This document shows, piece after piece, positions 35,290 to 42,195 of a stretch of 42,195 nucleotides of DNA. Each line of letters opens with the position of its first letter. Within the stretch, counting starts at the first letter, position 1. The position numbers were made by a program, and so were the translations under genes. Below the pieces are notes generated by a model. It was not told where the DNA came from and ran no database searches. It saw only the letters and a program-made list of their open reading frames with translations. The stretch is from Candidatus Marinamargulisbacteria bacterium (GTDB taxonomy: Bacteria; Margulisbacteria; Marinamargulisbacteria; UBA817), in contig JALQXX010000008.1 of assembly GCA_023262965.1 (NCBI GenBank), forward strand, positions 1-42,195, read 5' to 3'.

Positions 35290-36399
35290 TTGATTCCCTT
35301 GGATCCGGTTGGCTTGTATGTGCATATTCCCTTTTGCCACCGGTTTTGCCCGTATTGCGCTTTTTATAAGGTGCCCTACACCGCCGCCGCTGCGGATATT
35401 TTTTTAACCAATTTGTTGACCGAAATGGCCCGCTACACCGAAACCTATGGCCGCATTCCCATCGACACCCTGTATTTGGGGGGCGGTACACCCAACGCGC
35501 TCACCATCGACCAGCTAAAAACCCTGTACGCGGGGGTATCCCAGTATTTTGACCCCACCGCCGATCTGGAATTTAGCATGGAAATCAATCCCACCCATAG
35601 CACCCCCGATACCTTGGCCGATCTCATTCAGTTGGGTGTAAATCGCATCAGTGTCGGGGGGCAATCGTTTGTGGATCGCGTGTTATCGGACTATGGCCGC
35701 GATCACTCGGCAGCGGACGTGGTGACCTGCCTCGAGGCCCTGCGGGATCTGGGCATCCCTCGTTACAGTGTTGATATTATATTTGGGCACCCCAACCACC
35801 GGCAACGCGATTTGCAAACGTCGTTGGCGCAGGTATTGGCCTTGGCTGTTCCCCACGTGGCTTTATATGGGTTAACCATTTATGAAAAAACCCCCTATCA
35901 CTCGGCCGGCATTACCCCCCGTGATGACGACCAAGCCGATGACTATGCCTATATTCAAGGGGTATTAATCGACGCAGGCTATCAGCATTATGAGGTATCC
36001 AATTTTGCCAAACCGGGACAGGCATGCCGCCATAATATTAAATATTGGACCTGCCAACCCACCATTGGCTTGGGGGCGGGTGCGCATTCGTACTTTTTGG
36101 GCCATCGGTACCAAAATGACCCCGATATGTACCGGTATTTGGACGCGCCCTGGCCAGCAAATGCCTTAACACCAACCCCTGTTGACTGGGCGGATTTTAT
36201 ATCGGTACGCCTTCGGTACCACCAACCCATTCGGTTTGACCGTGTTGAGGCACAATTTGGGATTGCCATGCGGGATGTCTTTGCCGAGCCTTTACAGGCC
36301 CTGTCTAATGCCCACTACATACAGCTCACCGACGTGGATATGGCCATATCACCCAGCGGGTATATTGTTTTGGATGACATTATTCCCTACTTTCTGTAA
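35290..36399 (+). CDS. hemW: Radical SAM heme-chaperone-type protein HemW
   Basis: 369 residues, TTG start at 35290; no in-frame ATG or GTG exists before the SAM motif. The cluster motif CHRFCPYCAFY lacks the fourth cysteine of true HemN oxidases and fits HemW. Also LYLGGGTPNAL, EINPTHSTPDTLADL, GVNRISVGGQSFVDRVLSDYGRDH, and HYEVSNFAKPGQACRHNIKYW, the HemW signature. HemW is thought to deliver heme to membrane enzymes. hemE lies elsewhere in the window. Confidence 0.92.
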   Translation: MIPLDPVGLYVHIPFCHRFCPYCAFYKVPYTAAAADIFLTNLLTEMARYTETYGRIPIDTLYLGGGTPNALTIDQLKTLYAGVSQYFDPTADLEFSMEINPTHSTPDTLADLIQLGVNRISVGGQSFVDRVLSDYGRDHSAADVVTCLEALRDLGIPRYSVDIIFGHPNHRQRDLQTSLAQVLALAVPHVALYGLTIYEKTPYHSAGITPRDDDQADDYAYIQGVLIDAGYQHYEVSNFAKPGQACRHNIKYWTCQPTIGLGAGAHSYFLGHRYQNDPDMYRYLDAPWPANALTPTPVDWADFISVRLRYHQPIRFDRVEAQFGIAMRDVFAEPLQALSNAHYIQLTDVDMAISPSGYIVLDDIIPYFL

Positions 36400-36433
36400 A
36401 CTGGGCTATAAACGTATTACGCTCTGTCGATGG

Positions 36434-37120
36434 GTGAATGCCGACACCGTCATGTCCGTGGTGGCGGTTCAACTGTTTTTAAATACCCTAACCCCCGTTT
36501 CAGGCGTATCGGTTGTTGGACTTTGTGTGGCGACATCGGCGTTTTACAGCGTGGATCGCTGGATCGATGCGACATTGGCGATGGAACCATTGGGACAGCG
36601 TCACCACCTATACGCCCGTCATCCCCGGCTGTTATTGGTAACACTGGGCCTTTACAGTACCATCCTCCTCCCGTTACTGATTAAGCTATGGCCCCCTCGC
36701 GCATGGCCCCTTATTGCAGCAGGGGTTGTGGTCCACAGCATTGGCCTGGCGTATCCAAATGGGTATGGTCCCTTTAAAAAATGGGTGGTGGCCGCCGTAT
36801 TTACCCTGGTAATGACGGCCTTTATTCCGCCACTATACCCCGCGCTACTGGTGGTGTTTAGTGCGACGTTCATTAACCTTAGCGTTCATGATATGCACGA
36901 ACGGGGAAATCCCCTACCGGATACCCTTATTGTGATTGCAAGCCTTGGCACCGTCATTGGATTGCACCTCTTGGACCGTCCGTTGTGGTTGATTGGCCTT
37001 TGGCTGGCATCGTATAGTGGTTATGCCCGATTGCCCCGTAACGACTATTGGTTTGAATATGGTGAGTTGGTCTACGCGTTGCCGTTTTTAACCGCGGCAC
37101 TCCTCGATGCAAGTTTTTGA
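36434..37120 (+). CDS. Integral membrane protein, probably UbiA-like
   Basis: About 228 residues with six or seven hydrophobic segments. An Asp-containing YSVDRWIDA resembles the first Asp-rich motif of the UbiA prenyltransferase superfamily, and VHDMHERGNPLPDTL could be a reduced form of the second. Neither is a full match, so the substrate is unknown. The frame is open from 36182 but that region is inside hemW; I place the start at GTG 36434, with ATG 36452 as an alternative. It follows hemW by 34 bases. Confidence 0.5.
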   Translation: MNADTVMSVVAVQLFLNTLTPVSGVSVVGLCVATSAFYSVDRWIDATLAMEPLGQRHHLYARHPRLLLVTLGLYSTILLPLLIKLWPPRAWPLIAAGVVVHSIGLAYPNGYGPFKKWVVAAVFTLVMTAFIPPLYPALLVVFSATFINLSVHDMHERGNPLPDTLIVIASLGTVIGLHLLDRPLWLIGLWLASYSGYARLPRNDYWFEYGELVYALPFLTAALLDASF

Positions 37121-37159
37121 AAATCGTCATCGATACTAAAACCACAAGGAGTGCTTATT

Positions 37160-37774
37160 ATGCTTGGTATTGTTCAAAATTTTTTAAATCAAATGGATCT
37201 AACGGTCAATCAAAAAGGCAACCCATTGGGTCTGTCTGCCTCTCAAATTGATGAGATCAATCAAATTTTAACGCTCATTAAAGCCATCATATCGGATGGG
37301 ATTCAATCCGGGGACATTTCCAAAATGATCACCCTTTTGGGTGAAATGGTTGAACTAATGCCCGAGTGCAACGATGAACTCAAGAGCATTATTAAAGCCC
37401 TAAAAAACATAGAAAAAGAGCTGTTTGGGGAAGAATCGATTTGGGGGACTACCCCCACAGATCTGCTCACAATGTCCGAAACCGACTCGGAATCCGATGA
37501 ACGGATCCCCCCCATTAGCCCCCAATCACTGCGTTTGTTGCCCCTATCCATGCAATCCTCGCCATCCGCCTTGCCCACAAAATCGTTATCGGTCGAATCA
37601 TCGGACTTATCCGTATTGGACACCCAGCGATTGGATGTCGCCGAACGCATTTTAACCCTCATCAATGATCATATGGTACTGTCTCAAGCCAATTTTGGTG
37701 CTTTAACCCGTGGCCTTCGTGCCATGAATCGCCGCGCTAATGCACCCGCATCTGTCGATATGGAATCAAACTAA
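37160..37774 (+). CDS. Protein of unknown function, 3' end within an IS remnant
   Basis: 204 residues from ATG 37160, which has AAGGAG 8 bases upstream (GTG 37151 is too close to it). Helical N-terminal half (NQILTLIKAIISDGIQSGDISKMITLLGEMVELM...IIKALKNIEKELFG), then a serine/aspartate-rich, probably disordered middle and a helical end. No signal or membrane segment. The last codons (TCA AAC TAA) overlap the start of the IS-end repeat at 37768, so the C-terminus may be shortened. Unrecognised family. Confidence 0.65.
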   Translation: MLGIVQNFLNQMDLTVNQKGNPLGLSASQIDEINQILTLIKAIISDGIQSGDISKMITLLGEMVELMPECNDELKSIIKALKNIEKELFGEESIWGTTPTDLLTMSETDSESDERIPPISPQSLRLLPLSMQSSPSALPTKSLSVESSDLSVLDTQRLDVAERILTLINDHMVLSQANFGALTRGLRAMNRRANAPASVDMESN

Positions 37775-37839
37775 GATAGTACTATGATACAAATTACGCA
37801 CAAACGATGGTACGTCGTATGAGGTATGCATCATGCATT
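37768..37839 (+). repeat. IS-end repeat, copy B, in a gene-free stretch
   Basis: Second copy of the 72-base sequence at 21810-21739, 64 of 72 bases identical. It includes the would-be transposase start (ATGGTACGTCGTATGAGG), but the frame stops after about 17 codons and no transposase follows. The rest of 37840-38063 holds no gene: there is an AT-only tract (about 37919-37963) with a 17-base palindrome AAATATAATTTATATTT at 37936-37952, followed by a T run that could act as a weak terminator. Confidence 0.75.
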
Positions 37840-38048
37840 GACATCACTAGCCAACCGTTGACACAGTAATTGGTATGAACACACGGGGGACAAAATCATA
37901 GAGGCGCTACACCTGAATCTTATTTAATAAATAATAAATATAATTTATATTTATATATTTTTTACAATGTTCGAGACTATGTCTTTTTGAGATGTCACAC
38001 TTTCGCCGCTCAGTTTACAACCCCCTAGTGCTTATTCACCACTTTTGA

Positions 38049-38054
38049 TACACT
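38049..38054 (+). promoter_or_regulatory. Putative -10 box of the lipoprotein gene
   Basis: TACACT, then GGTAATGAC and the ATG at 38064 (9 bases). No Shine-Dalgarno sequence and no clear -35. Same TACACTGGTAAT as before the M23 peptidase gene. Confidence 0.4.
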
Positions 38055-38063
38055 GGTAATGAC

Positions 38064-39215
38064 ATGAGTGTTGCAATACGTCATTGGGTTTATTTAGGCA
38101 TGATGGCCGTGACGGTTTTGGCCTGTGGCAAAGTGTCCGAAGATGTATCGGATCAATCCACCACATCCCGTTATTTTTCCATGAACCAAACCCTGCAATT
38201 ATCGGACGTAACCAGCCACGGATGGTCCAGTATACCAAGTACCCAAAATGCGCTTGCCATTTATGGCTATGCTCAAGGCATCCGTCTAAATCATGGCACC
38301 GAAAAATTGGGGTGGGCCCACGCGGTTATCACCCAAAAATCTGCTAATACCCCAAAGCCCCAAAGCCACACGCCAACACCCAATGGATCGCCCTCGGTGC
38401 CCGATCAATCCGCACCCTCTACCCGCACTGCCTCTGAAGCCTCCTCCACCGTATCCACCCAACCAACCGCCAATACAGTGACCGCCACCAAAACAACGCC
38501 CCCACCACCCATTACCATCACGAATTTTGACACCAAAAAAAATACCGTTACCGAATCCCGTTACAAGCAAGGCTATATGACCGCCAAAACCGTTACCGAA
38601 TCGGTGAGTATTGGCTTATCGTTTGGTAAATTGCTCCCCAAATACGATTACTACCTCACAACGTACTACACCGATGCCAACACGTATGTAATGCGTGTTG
38701 AATCAAAGCCGGTTACCGAAAACATTACCATAACCCCCTACACGCATATTGTTAGCACTGCTTTTATAACGCACCTGGCCAATATTGCCTACAATGCCGA
38801 TGCGGTCATTCCTTTATCGGATTTTTATGCCATTATTCCCACCGCGAGCATTACCCCCACGCAATCGGTTATGATTCCCAACGCTGCGCGTAAATTTGAC
38901 GTGAATCAGCCCATTTTTATACCGAAATCACCTTACATTAATGCCCTTTTAACCGTCATCAACTTGGTGCGTAGCGCGCCCCAAACCGATGTTCTGGACT
39001 ATATTGCATCGGTAGATGATACCATCTTTTCGCCAGCGGTTAAAACGGTGTACACCGATCACATTTCCCACTATTTTGAAACCAAATCGGCCTCATCCGA
39101 CGCCGCCAAGACCGATTCAACCGACTCGCCAGACAATGACGCCCCAACAGACACGACCTTGCAACCCCCTCCTACACTGGATCGCTCGCCATCGCCCCCG
39201 TTAACCCAAAATTAA
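38064..39215 (+). CDS. Predicted lipoprotein of unknown function
   Basis: 383 residues. Signal peptide with lipobox VLAC (Cys21), then a Ser/Thr/Pro-rich linker (about 95-155: PKPQSHTPTPNGSPSVP and similar), a folded middle domain of alternating strands (TKKNTVTESRYKQGYMTAKTVTESVSIGLSFGKLLPKYDYYLTTYY and on, about 160-330), and another low-complexity tail (DSTDSPDNDAPTDTTLQPPP). Probably surface or periplasmic-facing. No family recognised. Its stop overlaps the start region of the next gene. Confidence 0.75.
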   Translation: MSVAIRHWVYLGMMAVTVLACGKVSEDVSDQSTTSRYFSMNQTLQLSDVTSHGWSSIPSTQNALAIYGYAQGIRLNHGTEKLGWAHAVITQKSANTPKPQSHTPTPNGSPSVPDQSAPSTRTASEASSTVSTQPTANTVTATKTTPPPPITITNFDTKKNTVTESRYKQGYMTAKTVTESVSIGLSFGKLLPKYDYYLTTYYTDANTYVMRVESKPVTENITITPYTHIVSTAFITHLANIAYNADAVIPLSDFYAIIPTASITPTQSVMIPNAARKFDVNQPIFIPKSPYINALLTVINLVRSAPQTDVLDYIASVDDTIFSPAVKTVYTDHISHYFETKSASSDAAKTDSTDSPDNDAPTDTTLQPPPTLDRSPSPPLTQN

Positions 39216-39739
39216 TCCGCGGCATTATATTTGACCGAGATGGCACCTTGATTGAATCGGTTCCTTACCTCCACGCCATTTCGGATGTTGTTTTTTTTGC
39301 GGATACGTTTCGTGTGTGTGCGGCCCTGGTTCAACGGGGTATTCGCTTGTTTATTGCGACCAATCAATCGGGCATTGGCCGCGGGTACTACAGTCTTGAC
39401 CAGTATCACCGCGTTGCGACGTATATTACCGATCAACTGGCCGCCAATGGCGCCCCCATCACCGAGACCCTGTTTTGCCCCTACCATCCCGAGCATGGGA
39501 TTGGGGATTACAAACAAGATTCCCCCTTTCGAAAACCAAACCCCGGTATGCTGCTGCAACTGATGACCACCCATCAATTAACACCCGATCAGGTACTCAT
39601 GGTGGGGGATTCCGATGTCGATATTCAGGCGGCAAAACGCGCCGGTGTCGCATCCGTATTGGTGGGAGATTCCCACACCGACACCGAACCGGATTACCGT
39701 ATTGCCAACCTCACCCAAATATTTCATACTGTGATGTAA
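39215..39739 (+). CDS. HAD phosphatase, heptose-bisphosphatase-like (GmhB/HisB-N family)
   Basis: HAD subclass IIIA phosphatase resembling D-glycero-D-manno-heptose-1,7-bisphosphate 7-phosphatase. Motif I GIIFDRDGTLIES, motif II ATNQSGIGRG, the metal-site region CPYHPEHGIGDY (one expected cysteine changed), RKPNPGMLLQ and motif IV VMVGDSDVDIQAAKRAG-like. The start is unresolved: the first TTG (39248) lies after the catalytic DRD and no ATG, GTG or TTG occurs between the in-frame stop at 39137 and that motif. ATC at 39215 or ATT at 39224 are possible non-standard starts. gmhA elsewhere supports heptose synthesis. Confidence 0.8.
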   Translation: MRGIIFDRDGTLIESVPYLHAISDVVFFADTFRVCAALVQRGIRLFIATNQSGIGRGYYSLDQYHRVATYITDQLAANGAPITETLFCPYHPEHGIGDYKQDSPFRKPNPGMLLQLMTTHQLTPDQVLMVGDSDVDIQAAKRAGVASVLVGDSHTDTEPDYRIANLTQIFHTVM

Positions 39740-39742
39740 TAC

Positions 39743-40906
39743 ATGCGCGTACGTTGGGTCAGTAACGGTTTTGGTGAGGATGTCATTGCTACAATATTAG
39801 CGAAGGCCTTAAAAATGGACCCCCATATCATGATTGGTATGCCCTTGGTGGGTACGGGCGAGGCCTACAAACGGGCGGGCATTGCGGTCGGCTTATCCCC
39901 AAAACCGGTGTTGCCAAGCGGTGGGTTTTTGCGGCGATTTTGGGACGTATGGCGGGATCTCAGGGCCGGGTTGCTGGGGCAATTGCGGTACAACTATCGG
40001 GTCTTACGCGATTCCCCAGCCGACTTTCAAATTGTGGTGGGGGATGTATTTGCTCTAGTAATGGCAACATTTAGGCAGCCCATTCCCACGGTGTTTTTTC
40101 CGACGGCGAAATCGGAACGCTGTATTCCTCATAGTATGGTGGAGTACCTCCTAATGCGGCGATACTGCGATCTTGTGTTTCCGCGTGATCGTGAAACGCA
40201 CGAGCGGTTTCGAACAAAAAACCTGCCGTCCCACTTTTTTGGAAATCCCATGTTTGATGGTATGACCGCCGATGTACCACCACCCCCCAACGCCATTGGG
40301 GTGGGTATTTTACCCGGCTCGCGCCACGAAGCAGAGTCCAACATGATGCTCATTTTAAATGCGATTGGCCAACTAGCGTTGCCCCATGTTGTGTGGTCTG
40401 CCGCTATCCCCGACCATATCCCCATTCAATCCTGGGATATGGCGGATGCCCATGGTTGGTCGTTCGTCCCCGATTCAACAATCCCCACATTCGTACACGG
40501 CCCATCCGGACAGGTTGTAACCGTATCATCGGCATTTTACGACGTGCTGCATGCATCCCGGGTGGTCATTGGTCTGGCCGGTACCGCCAATGAACAAGCC
40601 CTATATGCCAAACGCCATGTCATTTCGTTTATTGGCACCGGGCCGCAATCCACCAAACAGCGGTTTCGCGAGCAGCATCAATTAATTGAAGGCGGGCAGG
40701 CCACCTTTATTCCCTCCAGCGATCCCCAAACCATTGCCCACCACATTGCCCCCCTGATTGCCAATCCCTCGGTGCCCTGGACCCCATTATCCGATCACCA
40801 TCAAACCGCTGCCACTGATATTGCCACCTGTTTGCAACAGACATTTTTTTCAACCGCTTATTACAGTGATTCCCCCAATGAAGCCCTTCCTCTAGCCACC
40901 CTCTAA
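39743..40906 (+). CDS. Lipid-A-disaccharide-synthase-related protein
   Basis: 387 residues, GT-B-like. WVSNGFGEDVIATILAKAL at the N-terminus and LVGTGEAYKRAGIAVG...PVLPSGGFLR match a family annotated as lipid-A-disaccharide-synthase-related, distinct from true LpxB and known for example in cyanobacteria. IGVGILPGSRHEAE is the sugar-nucleotide-binding region and GLAGTANEQALYAKRHVISF the C-terminal donor loop. Probably a cytoplasmic or membrane-associated glycosyltransferase for an envelope lipid. Starts 3 bases after the phosphatase stop; overlaps hemE tail to tail by 4 bases. Confidence 0.78.
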   Translation: MRVRWVSNGFGEDVIATILAKALKMDPHIMIGMPLVGTGEAYKRAGIAVGLSPKPVLPSGGFLRRFWDVWRDLRAGLLGQLRYNYRVLRDSPADFQIVVGDVFALVMATFRQPIPTVFFPTAKSERCIPHSMVEYLLMRRYCDLVFPRDRETHERFRTKNLPSHFFGNPMFDGMTADVPPPPNAIGVGILPGSRHEAESNMMLILNAIGQLALPHVVWSAAIPDHIPIQSWDMADAHGWSFVPDSTIPTFVHGPSGQVVTVSSAFYDVLHASRVVIGLAGTANEQALYAKRHVISFIGTGPQSTKQRFREQHQLIEGGQATFIPSSDPQTIAHHIAPLIANPSVPWTPLSDHHQTAATDIATCLQQTFFSTAYYSDSPNEALPLATL

Positions 40907-41946
40907 ACGGTTACCACAGGTCGTTGATACGCCCGAACGGCATCCACCACCCACTGCACCGCATCGGTTGGAATATCCGGCATAAGGCCATGCCCCAAAT
41001 TAAATATAAACGGACGATGGCTAGGCACCGATTCACAAATCGCCTGAACCCGCGCCTGAATTTGGGATTTGGACCCGTACAAATAATGAGGATCCAAATT
41101 CCCCTGCAACCCCATCCCCCGCCGGAGTACCGCATCCATACGCCCCAAGTCCCCGTTCCAGTCCACACTAATCACATCCACCCCCGCCGCTTCATACAAC
41201 GGATAAAACACACTGGTTTGCTTACCAAAAACCGTAATGGGTTGATCACAGCCCTGCTCGCGCAATGCCCGCACAATGCGCGCGATGTAATGCGCACTGA
41301 ACCGCTCACAGGATGGCCAATCCAAGGTGCCAATCCAGGTATCAAATAGCTGGAGGGCCTGAACACCCGCACGACACTGACCCACCAAATACGCAATGGT
41401 GACATCGGTAATATGGTCCAATAGGGTTTCAAATAGACGGGTATCCGTCATCATCAGTCGCTTGGTGTGGGGTAGTTGCGCCGATGATCGCCCCTCAATC
41501 ATGTACGAGGCCACCGTAAACGGGGCCCCCGCAAACCCAATCACCGCCGTCTGCGGCGATACTCGGGAAATCACCCGTTCAACGGTTTCATAAATGGGAT
41601 CCAACCACCCCGACACGACCTGCAAGCGCGCCACATCATCCCCTGTGCGTATGGGGATGTCAAATTGCGGGCCCACCCCATCTGAAAACCGAAGTGCCAT
41701 CCCCAAGGCCTGGGCGGTTACCAAAATATCGGAGAATAAAATGGCGGCATCAAACCCATACCGCTCAATGGGCTGACAGGTAACCTCTGCAGCAATAGCG
41801 GGGGTATACACCATGTCTAAAAAATCGTGCTGCTGCCGAATGGCACGATACTCTGGCAAATACCGGCCGGCCTGCCGCATCATCCAAACGGGTATGCGTG
41901 ACGCGGTTTCTGGTGATTGCAACATATGGCGATACCAATTACTCAT
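40903..41946 (-). CDS. hemE: Uroporphyrinogen decarboxylase
   Basis: Decarboxylates uroporphyrinogen III to coproporphyrinogen III in heme synthesis. 347 residues from ATG 41946; the in-frame ATG at 41982 would add 12 residues and ignore the promoter-like box between. Signatures: PVWMMRQAGRYLPEYR, the catalytic Asp in ILFSDILVTAQALGM, GFAGAPFTVASYMIEG, QLFDTWIG, SVDWNGDLG, QGNLDPHYL and FNLGHGLMPDIPTDAV. Preceded by TTGCGC-17-TAGTCT, which ends 7 bases before the ATG. Confidence 0.97.
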   Translation of the reverse strand: MSNWYRHMLQSPETASRIPVWMMRQAGRYLPEYRAIRQQHDFLDMVYTPAIAAEVTCQPIERYGFDAAILFSDILVTAQALGMALRFSDGVGPQFDIPIRTGDDVARLQVVSGWLDPIYETVERVISRVSPQTAVIGFAGAPFTVASYMIEGRSSAQLPHTKRLMMTDTRLFETLLDHITDVTIAYLVGQCRAGVQALQLFDTWIGTLDWPSCERFSAHYIARIVRALREQGCDQPITVFGKQTSVFYPLYEAAGVDVISVDWNGDLGRMDAVLRRGMGLQGNLDPHYLYGSKSQIQARVQAICESVPSHRPFIFNLGHGLMPDIPTDAVQWVVDAVRAYQRPVVTV

Positions 41947-41953
41947 ACTCAAC

Positions 41954-41982
41954 AGACTACTCAACCTAAGCCAAATGCGCAA
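41954..41982 (-). promoter_or_regulatory. Putative hemE promoter
   Basis: On the minus strand, TTGCGC (41977-41982), 17-base spacer, TAGTCT (41954-41959), then 7 bases to the ATG. The -10 is a weak match, but the spacing repeats the leaderless layout seen elsewhere. Confidence 0.35.
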
Positions 41983-42013
41983 TACATGGAACTCAATCGA
42001 AATCGCAAATAAG

Positions 42014-42043
42014 TTGTATGCAGCAACTATTATTGGTTATAGT
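42014..42043 (+). promoter_or_regulatory. Putative promoter of the last gene
   Basis: TTGTAT (42014-42019), 18-base spacer, TATAGT (42038-42043), then GGAATCATA and the ATG at 42053 (9 bases). Leaderless layout again. Confidence 0.45.
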
Positions 42044-42052
42044 GGAATCATA

Positions 42053-42195
42053 ATGACGCAACCTGTCCCACCATCCATGATTGCTCAACACTTTTGCAAC
42101 AACCAGTTTAAACAATGCATTGCTGTGTATGAGACGCATCCATCGGATGGATCGGTACAGGAACAATTTTTAGTAGCGATAGCCTATGCATTTTG
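42053..42195 (+). CDS. N-terminal fragment of an unknown, possibly TPR-containing protein (partial)
   Basis: Open frame from ATG to the window end, 47 codons: MTQPVPPSMIAQHFCNNQF, then KQCIAVYETHPSDGSVQEQ and FLVAIAYAF. The spacing of small and aromatic residues resembles one tetratricopeptide repeat, but one unit is too little to be sure. Divergent from hemE with 106 bases between starts. Confidence 0.5.
   Translation, partial: MTQPVPPSMIAQHFCNNQFKQCIAVYETHPSDGSVQEQFLVAIAYAF

Noticed and set aside
36182-36433. Long N-terminal extension of the UbiA-like gene
   Set aside because: It lies inside hemW in another frame and is not membrane-protein-like.

Overview
This 42 kb window is a dense bacterial chromosome segment with mostly household genes in long, tightly packed or overlapping operons. 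It suggests a diderm, rod-shaped, heme-making bacterium: mreB, mltG, an M23 peptidase, heptose genes (gmhA, gmhB-like), a lipid-A-disaccharide-synthase-like protein, a lipoprotein, hemE and hemW. The order eno-divIC-S1 protein-propeller-PASTA protein mixes the proteobacterial eno-ftsB pairing with the Firmicutes divIC-yabR-kinase pairing. I cannot fix the phylum from sequence alone; an uncultured lineage such as Margulisbacteria is only a guess.

Layout. 1-176: tail of an unknown gene. 9905-198 (minus): one nine-gene transcription unit, leuC-leuD-eno-divIC-S1 protein-PQQ-like propeller-PASTA pseudokinase-ribD-recG. 11348-9924 (minus): RimB-RimK fusion, divergent from murF (plus). 14764-12879 (minus): accD-accA. 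14863-17905 (plus): rpsT, an unknown gene, a cysteine desulfurase, a hemerythrin and a Fur regulator, then tRNA-Val and mltG. 21077-19101 (minus): recJ. 21078-24760: an AT-rich accessory island with a decayed IS1-like transposase, a terpene-synthase-like gene coupled to a membrane protein with a histidine-kinase-like phosphoacceptor helix pair but no ATPase domain, and an orphan gene. 24761-25461: tRNA-Leu and gmhA. 33150-25595 (minus): a complete beta-oxidation operon fadD-fadI-fadJ-fadE whose last codons lie inside an inverted-repeat element. 33309-40906 (plus): M23 peptidase, mreB, hemW, a UbiA-like membrane protein, an unknown gene ending in an IS remnant, a lipoprotein, a heptose-bisphosphatase-like gene and an LpxB-like gene. 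41946-40903 (minus): hemE. 42053-end: start of an unknown gene.

The most unusual signals are: the terpene-synthase-like/DHp pair in the AT-rich island; a PASTA receptor 'kinase' lacking every catalytic residue; a recurrent arrangement with a -10 box 6-9 bases before the start codon and no Shine-Dalgarno sequence (leuC, murF, recJ, M23 peptidase, lipoprotein, hemE, last gene), which predicts leaderless mRNAs; mltG starting 7 bases after a tRNA; and a shared 72-base IS end at two loci.
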